DNA from: Effrenium voratum
Lineage: Eukaryota; Sar; Dinophyceae; Suessiales; Symbiodiniaceae
Assembly: GCA_963377175.1 (NCBI GenBank)
Contig: CAUJNA010003324.1
Coordinates: 67,001 to 131,000 of the forward strand
Reading direction: 5' to 3'
Length of the DNA: 64,000 nt
Made by a program: the position numbers and the translations under genes. Positions 43,250-53,918 of this stretch are shown here, piece by piece. The notes beneath the pieces were generated by a model. The model had not been told where the DNA came from, ran no database searches, and saw only the letters and a program-made list of their open reading frames with translations. Position 1 is the first letter of the stretch; each line of letters opens with the position of its first letter.

Positions 43250-45046
43250 AAGTCTGAGTCCTTTGATCTTCAGGCCAACTCTATACTGAGCTACTGAAGT
43301 TCTGCACAGGGATATTATTCATATAGGCTGCCGAGGCCCAACATATAAACATCTGAACCCATTGAGCAGGTCTGTCAGCCTTCGTGCTTTATGCTGTCTG
43401 GTCTTCTGCATTTCCGACTACAAGCCGACACAAATAGAACACGACGGAAAGGGGAACATGGCATCGACGACACGTGATCCGTCTTTGAGGTCGCCGACGG
43501 CCAATGCAGCCGTTTCTGCCGGCCTCCGACATACGGTTCATCGATTGCAGCGCCCGCGCCAGGCGCCTCACGTTCGAAGCTCAGCTCTTTGCGGACATGG
43601 AACGGACCGGTGCTCCGGTGAATCACAGAGGAACAATGTCAGAGAGTGCATGCATAAGCCGCAGAAAGAAAGGACGAATCGAGCACATGAAGCAAGTGCA
43701 CAACTATAGCACTTGTATAACACCGTGGTTCCTGTTGCTACAGGACATAACTTCTCACTACACACAAACACAAAGCAACACATATTCCCACGCGTCAACA
43801 TTGGCAGTTGTCAACAGGTCACTACATGACATGTTGTGTCTTGTGCCTGCTGACAACTCAGGACACAAATCAACTAGCGTCAGCCACGAGTAGTTGACGG
43901 GTCTAGCTCAACCTTGTCAAGCTTGCTTCCTAAGGCAGGAACAGCACCGTCTTGCGACGCAAAGCACCAGCTTCGTCCGAACCTTGGTTGCAGCAAAAGC
44001 ACTACATGATGCACATCCCATACACATGCAAGCGTGACGGACAAAACATAGTGTCTATTGTCAATACATCCTGAACAGACCCTGCGAGTTATAGCCATGC
44101 TACAGCCACTCACAAAATATACCCACAATAGTAGCTGCACCTCAATTATTGGGCAACCTCCGCCTAACTTCTGCTGGCACCAATTACAGTCGCTGTGCAA
44201 GACACTCTTCGCTTGCGTGCCTGCCGATGCTCCCATTGCTTTGAGATGATTTAAAGCCTGGCAAGCCGGATGTCGGACTCGCTTCTTAGTCGTGAGATTC
44301 TTATAGCAGACCGATGGCAGGCTCTCTAATCAGAGTAGCACGTGTTGTTGTAAAGCCAAACATTTAAACAATGTCCTAAACCAGTACTCACATTGACTGT
44401 CTGATTTCTTACCTTCATGGATCATGCATGGTGTCTTCTCGTCGATTCTTCAAACCTTGTCGAGCTCCTTTGAGCATCTTTGAGTCGTCGTTTTTTTTTT
44501 TTTTTGTCAAAGAAAGACGTCATGCAAACAGCAATCACGCAACAGTTGCACCAGTGAGCCACGATTTACAGTCCCTCTCTCCCTTTCACCACTCCTCATC
44601 TGCATCATCCGCCGCGCCACGGAAGTCCTGCACAATGGAACACGGAAGGAAATGACATGCCTATGACTGGTCACCCTTGCAGACCTTCATGAAAAGCTTG
44701 ACATGTAGCAATCCAGCGCCACATTAGCAATTGAAAGCAGAACCCTACTAAGCACACAATGGACTCTAAGAAATTGAGCCCCCTTCAGTCTCGACCAACT
44801 GATTCTTTATAAGATTATGCAGCGCTCGGGCTGTAGGGTGAAACGGGTAGGCGGTAGGCTATTCACGTCCGCAAATGCTTGCTACAACAAATACAATGAG
44901 TTTGGTTAGTCAGTACCGAGCTTGTGCTCAGGGAATGAACCATGCCGATCACACCTCTGAGGTCAACACACACACAGCCACTTGGGCTGAGAGACTTTGA
45001 AGCAAACCCCAAGCAAAAACTGCTTAGGGGCTACTCATATTAAGCG
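43250..45046. other. no confident gene
   Basis: At 43375-43895 both strands have overlapping open frames (for example a 129-codon plus frame from 43504), but no splice context favours one. The rest, including a poly-T run at 44489, shows nothing. Confidence 0.3.
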
Positions 45047-47640
45047 TCAGCACCCCATTTGCGCAGCTAGAATACAAAATCCGCTGGTCGAAAGTCGTGA
45101 AAGAGCCAACCTCTGATGGTTGTTGAAATCCCTTTTCCAAATTGCACTGGGGGACCCCAAAACATGCTTTTTTAAAGCCAGTGCCAAGCTTCCGGCTGCT
45201 ATTTCTAAAATGCACAAACGGCAGGGTTAACGTCTTTTGTGCCTGCCTTTGTGGCAAAGCAAACTGAAGGCTACCCTGGCAAGGTTTGGGGAACAAACAC
45301 TGCAGGCATCAAGCGGCCTGTGGCCTTGAAATCGGCAACTTGCATTCACGATGCCGAACCCGCCTGAAGCTTCATCCGAGTCTCCGAGCGGTTGGAAAAG
45401 AGCATTGCATAGGGCCTGAATTCCGGTGGCAAAGGTTGGGATTAAAGAGACATTCAAAAGTAATACGGCAGTGTACCGTGGACTTTTCTCAGACTATTCA
45501 GTAGCCTCCACGTGCAGCTTGACGTGACGAAAGAGCTGATATACCGACAAGTGCTGGGTGGTCGATTCATGTTGCCAGTCTGTCTAAACTATGGCTATTT
45601 GGCAAAGAGCTGTGACACATGTCAGTGGTGATGACAGAACATGTTTTGCCAACAGCAGCACATCAAAGGCTACTCCGCATACTTTCTCTTTCTTTCAAAT
45701 CTGAAAAGCAGTCACGGAAAGTGGTTTTCAGCAATGGTCCATCAATAGACTAACCGCCCAAGCATGAGTGCAGTCGCTTTGCCGAGCTTGCTTGTCATAC
45801 ATTGTTATCACACAGTTTCAGAAGACACACAGCAAGCGACTGATGACACGCTGGGTCATATGTCGGCAAACCGCAGCGGCCGATCTGCTCGGAGCTGGGC
45901 TCTGCGTACTCATCGGGGTCCATGCCTAAGGTGTCAAGTGCGGCGAGAATCTGTCAAGTCTACATCTCAAGCAAGCTTTGTCAGGATAACGGGCGTAAAA
46001 CATACTAGGATTCTGATGCGAGGTTGCAAGGGATTAGCTGCATACAGTTTGTGCCTTGAATGCCTCAGAAAGGTGGCAGCCAGCCAACTTCACCGTAGTT
46101 CCACATGACGTCCAATAGCACTGGTTTTGGATAGGATTTTGCCCATCAGCTTGAAGCCATCTTGCCCAAACCATTGCCAACCAAGCGAACAAACGAATAC
46201 ACACACACACAAACAAACAAACAAACAAACAAACACGAAGACGAACCCGAACAAGAAAGCAAACAAGAACACAAACACGAACACAAACACACACGCAAAC
46301 CCAAACTCGAACACGGAGACGTACGCGAACCCGAACGCCAATGCTAGCGCGAACCCAAACACGCAACCACACAAGCACACGAGCACACAAGCACACAAGC
46401 ACACGCAAACAAGTGCACAAGCACATAAGCACACAAGCCCACAAGCGCAAACAAACAAACACACAAACACACATGTTGATCCCAAGCACCACAGCTATCC
46501 TACCTGCTGAATCTCAGCAGTACTGGGAGCCAGACCACATTTCAGCGCCTGGCAAGCAGCTCTGTGTAAGCTTTGTGCAATAGGTCACCCATGCCATGCA
46601 CTTCCCAAAATGGTGCCTTGCAACGGCGGAGTGTCGTGTTTGCAGCCAGGAATGTCGGAACGCAGCATGCTCGTCTTGGGCCCAATTTGCACTGAATGCA
46701 TGGGGCCACGCCTGGCCGTACCAGGACTCTGCATCCTTCCAATTTCGCTGGCTGAAGGCCCGATTGCCCCTCTCCTGCAGAGATGGGGCCATGATGCGGC
46801 TGAGACTTACTTCCATAAAACAAATCACTGCAGATGGCAAAGGTCAGCAACCCCCCTCAAGCCCCCCAGCCGTGATCATGTTTCAGAAGCATCAGCAGCT
46901 CCCCGCCCTCCCCCCCACCTGTGGTCTGTAGGCCAGTGGCTGGGGTGTGGTTTGGGGTTTAGGGTGCGTTTAGGGTTGGCTTAGGTTTGGATTGGGGTTG
47001 GTTTAGGATTGATTTAGGGTTGATTTAGGGTTGGCTTCGGGTTTAGGGTTGGTTGTTGGTTGGCTTGTCCTAGGTGTCGGAATGCAAGGGTGCGAGTTCA
47101 GGGGCTCGAGGAGGAGCAGCGAGGTGTGAGGACCCGATACATCTTCTAGGCAACACTTCGAACCGCCGGTCCTTGAAGGTTCGCGCAGCGGCAACCTAAG
47201 CAACAGTAGCCCAAGAGCTTTGGACTTCTCTTGAGAACCGCTTTTCTCTGTTGCATTGGCACCTTCCACTTATTGAGGAAGACTTGCACATCCCAAGGGC
47301 AAAATCCTGGTGCAGGTGATGGTCATGCTAGCCTGCACGGGGCCCGCATAATGCAAGTTTACAGCAGTTGATGACCAGTCTTGCTAATCTTGGAATCCCA
47401 GGCAACTCCAGGCGTCTTGAACTTGTGTCCATGGCTATGTGGGGATATGATTCATACTAATTCCACGAATTGAGAGCAAAAGGTAAACAGTGTCCAAAGA
47501 GTGAACGGCGTCATCCAAACATGACATCCACTTGAAGTTCCGTACCTGCTTGACCCCTCCAGAAAAAGTACTCAATCTTTTCAGGAATCCTGTAGCTTGG
47601 CTGGAACTGAGCCACATTGAGCGCAAGGTCAGCAGTACGG
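45047..47640 (-). CDS. gene G: TPR-containing protein, 3' part
   Basis: Exons are about 47640-47546 (NVAQFQPSYRIPEKIEYFFW), 47306-47263, 46774 to about 46712, about 46570-46500, 45950-45801, 45415-45325 and 45195-45047 with TGA. Phases agree at the first two junctions, then at 46500 to 45950 to 45801 to 45415 to 45325 to 45195. The exon at 46774 reads ERGNRAFSQRNWKDAESWYG, which matches the first helix pair of a TPR motif. About 60 codons later ACQALKCGLAPSTAEIQQ resembles the end of a second TPR. The stretch between them is unresolved. Exon 45950-45801 (exactly 50 codons) reads LAALDTLGMDPDEYAEPSSE. The protein may be a TPR adaptor or co-chaperone, which is inference only. Confidence 0.55.
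46195..46475 (+). repeat. CAAA / ACACAAGC simple repeat in an intron
   Basis: AAACAAACAAAC at 46210-46235 grades into ACACGAAC and then CACAAGCACA words. It lies in the gene G intron between 46500 and 45950. Confidence 0.85.
46950..47055 (+). repeat. degenerate TTTAGGG (telomere-type) repeats
   Basis: Five exact TTTAGGG motifs and several one-base variants lie in about 100 bp of G-rich DNA. They fall inside the gene G intron between 47263 and 46774. TTTAGGG is the telomere repeat of plants and of dinoflagellates examined so far. Confidence 0.7.
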
Positions 47641-47665
47641 GAAGAGCAAAGAAAACATGAGGCAT

Positions 47666-48089
47666 GAAATGAAAAGGCCGAACAAACTACGCATTAAACA
47701 AAACAAACTCATTTAAAGTCATTTTTTGTATCTTCAGGCACTCTATACCCCAATGAATAGTATAATACTACTTGCCCGTCCCCATTGGCCAATTGCAGAC
47801 CCTGCACGTTCTAAGGCCATGATGCGCACATGTTGTGCGACACCAGTACAATGCATCACAAGGGACCCGGAACCTTTTCGCAGCTGTTGGCTATGCGAGC
47901 AATCCAGCTGTCGCTTATCACAAAAACTGCCTGTTTGAAGAGATGAATGAACCCAACATGACAGTGAAACTCATTCCGACAGTATTTCTTTGCCTTCTTG
48001 ACTACGTATACCCGAACAACAGCCGGTTTTTAAATGGAAATTATGGCCTCCAACGCACAAATATGTGTCAAATTTGTGCGCCGATGACC
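47666..48089. other. no gene seen
   Basis: This is the spacer between the 5'-most gene G exon and gene H. A plus-strand frame at 47835-48152 has no support. Confidence 0.3.
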
Positions 48090-49166
48090 TCAAACTTGGC
48101 CGAGTTGCATGGGAATTGTACCGTATGCTTTGTTGAATCGCCGATCGTGTGATTTGCAATTTGAACACCGAGAAAACCCTGAATGCACTCCCCTCCAGGC
48201 CTGGGAGTAGTAACGAATGACCGGCACAGGCTCAGGAGCTGTGAAGGCCTGCCCGCGGCACTCAAATACTTCATACATTTTAGTGCCCGGCCATCAACTT
48301 TGCAAAGAAGCACACATACATGCCGCACGGAACTATGGTAGCAAGGCCAAGACAAAGCAGACAACACTAGCATTAAGAACCTCATTTCCTGAGTGGATTG
48401 GCAAAAAAAACAGCCTTCGCAAACAGTTTAAAGTCCAAGTAACGGACACCGCCAGTGGCTGCAAGCGCAATAATGGCCACAATCGTGACAATGACCATAA
48501 TAGCACTATATACAAACAAGAAGCACCACCACCTCCATCCATCCACCATCTAGCATCCACTGCCAGCACCAGCATCAGCCTCCTCATTCTCATTGCTCCT
48601 CCCCCTTCCCTCCCGCCTCCCAAAGCATCCAGCAGTGCAACACATGGCAGAATTACTGGATTCAAACAAGCAAGCTCCTTCCTGGTTGCAGCCCTGCTAT
48701 GCACAACAGTTCAACAAGCTTGACACCGAACAAAGTAGATTCAGGTTTCAAAAAATCAAAAGGTCTCTCAATCTTGAACCGAATCGAACAGGGGCCAACC
48801 AGCCAACGCATGCTGTCTAAAGCATGATTTTACGCCAGCGTCGCCCTGCTTGCAAGTTCTTTTGCAGGCGATCTATGGAACCGCATCCCACTTGAATAGA
48901 AAGTGCTAGCAGCAAGGATTAACCTGCAGCTGCACGACTGGCAGCAGCAACAAGGCCAAAAGCACGAAGACTCCTTTACCATCATCGCTGGTGTCTTTCC
49001 GCCTTTCTCCGGCCTGCCAGCCAAGTGTTGGCGCAGAGAGGTCATCACTCTGCACGCCATACAGCGGCCGCCGATCTGGCAGGCTGCCAATCACCCAGCT
49101 GTAGGTGTCCTTCCAGTGATTTGCTGCTTTGTGGGGCAGGCATAAGATGGGCACGTAAGCGACCAC
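48090..49166 (-). CDS. gene H: probable membrane protein, partial
   Basis: Exon 49166-48980 (62 codons plus 1 nt) runs from a CAAAG acceptor to a GTAAAG donor and reads PHKAANHWKDTYSWVIGSLP, then DDLSAPTLGWQAGERRKDTS. Lower down, a frame from about 48549 to 48382 (TGA) begins after a tryptophan-rich start and contains AIMVIVTIVAIIALAATGG, a clear membrane-spanning helix, followed by a basic tail. Upstream of it in the same frame is a cysteine-containing stretch after acceptor GCATAGCAG at about 48704, interrupted by one TAG. A further frame at 48278-48090 reads FTAPEPVPVIRYYSQAWRGV. These parts may not all belong to one gene. No family is recognised. Confidence 0.45.
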
Positions 49167-49169
49167 CTT

Positions 49170-50270
49170 TGTGACAAGCCGTAAATGGGCCACCGGCTTG
49201 ATTCATTAGCTCTTGAACAAACAGGCGCAGCAATAATCAGAGCTGGCGAAGCAACAGCTATTCTCGTTGCTGTCTTTGGTGAACAGTTTGGTAAAAGCCC
49301 TCCTATCAAGCTTCGTGACATAAATTTGATCTGAACATGACCCCCCCCTCCATGGTCCCCCCAAAGGATTTGCATGACCGCTTTAGCAGTAATTTCGAGC
49401 GGACAAGAACGGCAAAACATGCTAATATTGAAATGGGTGAGTTTAGCTTGCTTTGATGTGAGGGCATGTTGTGCCACTACACTCCAGTTATCAAGGTTTC
49501 CCAAACTCAACCCAAAACCAGAGCACACCAAAAATACAACTGAACGCAACAAACCGCACCTGAAACATCCCCATTTCTTGCAACTGGCGGACTACAAGCC
49601 CCTCGGCGGGCATGCGTTAGCATTAACAATTACAAGATGGATGGCTGTGCCTTGGCTATGCAAACATGGCATGGCCAAACACATCTTCTGAGTACTTGCA
49701 AAAATAAGCAAATGCCGACGGCACAAGTTTTCAGGGGCTTAAATGATTGAACTGCACTGCCTCATGCATTACAACAGCCAGCCTTGACACCTGCGTGGGC
49801 CAACAACTGCTAACACCGAATGAAAACGGAGCCGGAACATAACCAAAACACAAGGCAGCACGTAGAAAGCAATGAGTGCCTCAGCCATGGTGTCACCTCC
49901 CACCCGGAAACCCGGCCCAACACGCAGTATGGTCACATCCTTGCAAACACGTAACAAACGCGCCAAAGTCAGTTTGCCATGTGCCCATGTCCCACAGCGC
50001 ACCCCTCCTCGCCACCTGCTGCTGTCTTGTGAGCCTCACGGCTCAAGATCAGGCCGTGCCTCGGATAGCAAACATGGAATGTGCATCGCACGAAAACACG
50101 GCCTGTCGAGTCTCATGATTCGATTGCTCCTGCAACTTCCAGCAAGCACAACATCCAAGGATTGGCCAGCCACTGCCTTTTTCTGGATGCCACCACTTCA
50201 TCTGCGCCCATCATTACTTGGCGTTGTCCCACTCTGGAATGTTTACGGCGAATACTGCATGTTTTTAGCG
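49170..50270. other. no confident gene
   Basis: A 153-codon minus frame (49552-49091) is open but overlaps the gene H exon in another frame. The rest shows no exon with splice support. Confidence 0.25.
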
Positions 50271-50281
50271 CCACGGTCTCT

Positions 50282-52085
50282 TCCAAAGTGTCGATCAAAA
50301 GTGTTGCTCAGGATTGTCGGTCGGAAGTGTCGACAGAAGTGTTGCTCGCAAGTGTCGATCAGAAGTGTTGCTCATAAGCGTCGATCAGAAGTGTTGCTCA
50401 GAAGTGTCGACGAGCAGTGTGGATCAGAAGTGTTGCGCAGACGTGTCGCTCTGAAGTATCGATCAGAAGTGTGGATTAGAAGCATCGATCAAAAGTGTTG
50501 CTCAGAACTGTCGATCGTGGCGTCGGTCAGAGGTGTCGATCAGCAGAGTCGAATCAGAAGTGTTGCTCTGAAGTGTGCGTCAGAAGTGTTGCTCAGAAGT
50601 GTTGGTCAGAAGTGTCGATCAGAAGCTTCGATCAGAAGTGTTGCTCAGAAGTGTCGCGCAGAAGTGTCAGTCTGAAGTGTTGCTCAGAAGTGTCGCTCAG
50701 AAGAGTGATTTCTGCAGTATTGCTCAGAAGTGCCGCTCACAATTGTCGATGGGCAGTGTGGGTCAGAAGTGTTGGCCAGACGCTCAGAACTGTCGATCAG
50801 AAGTGTGGATCAGAAGTGTCGATCCGAAGTGTGGATCAGAAGTGTAGATCAGACGTGTCGACCAGAAGTGTATCTCCGAAGTGTCGATCAGAAGTGTTGC
50901 TCGGAAGTGTCGCGCAGAAGTGTCAGCCTGAAGTGTTGCTCAGCAGTGTTGCTCAGCAGTGTCATTTCAGCAGTGTTGCTCGGAAGTGTCGGTCAGAAGT
51001 GTCGATGAGCAGTGTGGATCAGAAGTATTGGTCAGAAGTGTCGCTCAGACGTGTAACTCCGAAGCGTCGATCAGAAGTCTAGCTCAAAAGTGTTGCTCGG
51101 ACGTGTTGTTCAGAAGTGTCGCTCAGAAGTGTTGCTCGGAAGTGTTTGACAGACATGTCGCTCAGCAGTGTCATTTCAGCAGTGTTGCTCAGAAGTGTCG
51201 CTCAGAAGTGTCGATGAGCAGTGTGGATCAGAAGTATTGGTCAGAAGTGTCGCTCAGACGTGTAACTCCGAAGCGTCGATCAGAAGTCTAGCTCAAAAGT
51301 GTTGCTCGGACGTGTTGTTCAGAAGTGTCGCTCAGAAGTGTTGCTCGGAAGTGTTTGACAGACATGTCGCTCAGCAGTGTCATTTCAGCAGTGTTGCTCA
51401 GAAGTGTCGCTCAGAAGTGTCGATGAGCAGTGTGGATCAGAAGTATTGGTCAGAAGTGTCGCTCAGACGTGTAACTCCGAAGCGTCGATCAGAAGTCTAG
51501 CTCAAAAGTGTTGCTCGGACGTGTTGTTCAGAAGTGTCGCTCAGAAGTGTTGCTCGGAAGTGTTTGACAGACATGTCGCTCAGAAGTGTCGATCAGAAGT
51601 GTGGGTCGGAAGTGTTGCTCAGAAGTGTTGATGAGAAGGGTTTCTCAAAAGTGTTGGTCAGAAATGTCGATCAGAAGTGTTGCTCAGAAGTGTCGCTCAG
51701 AAGTGTCAATTCAGCAGTGTTGGTCAGAAGTGTCGTTCAGAAGTGTCGATGAGCAGTGTGGATCAGAAGTGTCGGTCAGAAGTGTTCTTAGAACTGTCGA
51801 TGAGAAGCGTGGATCAGAAGTGTTGCTCATAAGTGTCAATCAGAAGTGTGGTTCAGCAGTGTTGCTCAAACTGTCGATCAGAAGCGTCGATCAGAAGTGC
51901 GCATCAAAAGTGTTGCTCAGAATGTCGATCAGAAAAAGTGTCGCTCAGAAGTGTTGCTCAGAAGCGTCGGTCAGAAAAAGTGTGGTTGAGAAGTGTTGAT
52001 CAGGTGTCGCTCAAAAATTTGTCGCTCAGAAGTGTCAATCAGAAGTTGCGCTCAGGCGTGTCGCTCAGACGTCTAGTACGCGCTG
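50282..52085 (+). repeat. 13-bp satellite with a 209-bp higher-order unit
   Basis: The unit is a variant of CAGAAGTGTCGCT or CAGAAGTGTTGCT (13 bp), repeated well over 100 times. Because 13 is not a multiple of three, every open frame shows a 13-residue period such as QKCCSEVSLRSVD. Between about 50959 and 51600 the array is also repeated as 209-bp blocks (16 units plus 1 bp), with successive copies starting near 50959, 51168 and 51377 and nearly identical. No stop codons arise in many units, so long frames are artefacts. Confidence 0.93.
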
Positions 52086-53305
52086 GGAAATCGCAACTTT
52101 GTAGCGCAAGTCTAGCGCACGAAGTACAGGCTTCCAGCTCTAGCTGGAGAATCGCAACTTGTGTAGTCCAAGCCTGGCGCGCGAAGTACCGAGCACAAGA
52201 ACAGCGCGCGAAGTACAGGTTTCTGGAAAATCACAACTTTGAAGTGCAAGTCAAGTGCGCGAAGTACAAAATTCCAGCTCCAGCTCGAAAGTCGCAACTT
52301 TGTAGTACCAGTCTAATGCGCAAAGTACAGGCTTCCAGGTCCAGATGGTAAATCGCGACTTTGTAGTACAAGTCTAGCACGCGAAGCACAGGTACGCGAA
52401 GTCCAGCTCTAGCGGGAAAATCACAACCTTGTAGTACAAGTCTAGCGCACGAAGTACAGGTTTCCAGCTCTAGCTGGAAACTCGCAACTTTGACAAGTCT
52501 AGTACGCGAAGTACCGGTTTCCCGCTCCAGCTAAAAAACCGCGACTTTGTTGTACAAGTCTAGTACGCGAAGAACAGGTTTCTATCTCTAGCTAGAAAAC
52601 CGCGACTTTGTAGTGCAAGTCTAGTACGCGAAGTACAGGTTTCTAGCTCTAGCTGGAAAAGCGCGACTTTCTAGTATGCGAAGTACAGGTTTCTAGCTAC
52701 TCTAGCTGGAAAATCGTGACTTTCTAGTACAAGTCTAGTACGCGAAGTACAGGTTACCAGCTCCAGCTGGTAAATTTCGACTCTGTAGTGCAAGTCTAGT
52801 ACGCGGAGTACAGGTTTCCAGCATCGCAACTTGTGTAGTCCAAGTCTGGCGCGCGAAGTACCGGTTTCCAGCTCTAGATGGAAAAGTGCAACTTTGTAGC
52901 ACAAGCGCGCGATCGCAACTTTGAAGTGCAAGTCTAGCGCGCGAAGTGCAAGTTGCCAGCACTAGCTAGAAAATCACAATCTTGTAGTACAAGAATAGTA
53001 CGTGAAGTACAAGCTTCCAGCTCTGGCTGGAAGATCGCGACTTTGAAGTGCAAGTATAGTACGCGAAGTACAGGTTTTGAGCTCCAGCTCGAAAATCGCA
53101 ACTTTGTAGTACAAGTTCAGTACGCAAAGTACAGGTTTTCAGCTGTAGCTGGACAATCGCAGCTGTGTAGCGCAAGTCTAGTGCGCGAAGTACAGTTTTC
53201 CAGCTCCAGCTGGAAAGTCGCAACTTTGTAGTACAAGTCTAGCGCGCGAAGTGCAGGTGCCCAGCTCCAGATTGAAAATCGTAACTGTGTAGCAACAAGC
53301 GGAGC
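52086..53305 (+). repeat. about 60-bp minisatellite with internal dyad
   Basis: About twenty units of roughly 60 bp contain ATCGCAACTTTGTAGTACAA, then GTCTAGTACGCGAAGTACAG, then TTTCCAGCTCTAGCTGGAAA. The last segment is a near-perfect palindrome (TTCCAGCT and AGCTGGAA arms). The array directly follows the 13-bp satellite and fades at about 53305. Confidence 0.9.
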
Positions 53306-53918
53306 ACGCAGTGCAGTTTTACAAGCTGAAAAACATAGTTTGCACAGTTGGCTTGATTGCGAGCCCCATTGGTTTATACCGAAAAATGTTCTCTCTACTT
53401 ATTTTTTTGGGTTTGCGCAAAGTGATGTGCATTCGGGTCCGTGGGCTCTGTCTTGTTTCATGACAGCGCTGCCGTCAGGTCCAAATTAGCTGAATGCTCA
53501 TTTCGGCCCACAACAACTACCATCCGGCATCACATGTGTGTGATGCAAATCTGATGCAACACATGACAGCTTTTATTGGACTGGCCACTTTGGCCTTGCA
53601 TGGGGCCCGAACATAGCATTGAAATCAATTTTCTCACACACCTAAGGGGCAGCCGTGAACATCTGCACCCAACAGGTGTCAAATGCACCCTGTTCATGCG
53701 TGAAACCATTTAATGACCCAGGCCCCAAACATCGTTCTGAGCAGTTTCTAGATTGGCTCACTGATTGAAAGCAACCGCACTTTCTGCGCTAAACAATTTC
53801 AGGAACCGAACACTTCTGCTGCATTTGCGCAGCGCAAGCCGAGCATGCCTCCTGCGAGACTTTTGAATGCCCTATTGTCACAGTAAAACAAGCATCAGCA
53901 TGACTTCAAAGTCCCCCT
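53306..53918. other. no gene seen
   Basis: The spacer between the minisatellite and gene I shows no exon or repeat. Confidence 0.4.

Noticed and set aside
43504..43893. 129-codon plus-strand frame
   Set aside because: Other frames on both strands are equally open here and no splice signals support it.
49872..52351. Long plus-strand frames with a 13-residue period (RSVDQKC type), which look like a repeat protein
   Set aside because: The period arises because a 13-bp DNA unit read in threes repeats every 39 bp. The same peptide appears in all frames, and no selection for one frame is visible.
50282..53305. CRISPR-like array
   Set aside because: There are no unique spacers between conserved repeats; the units are contiguous tandem repeats, and the genome is eukaryotic.
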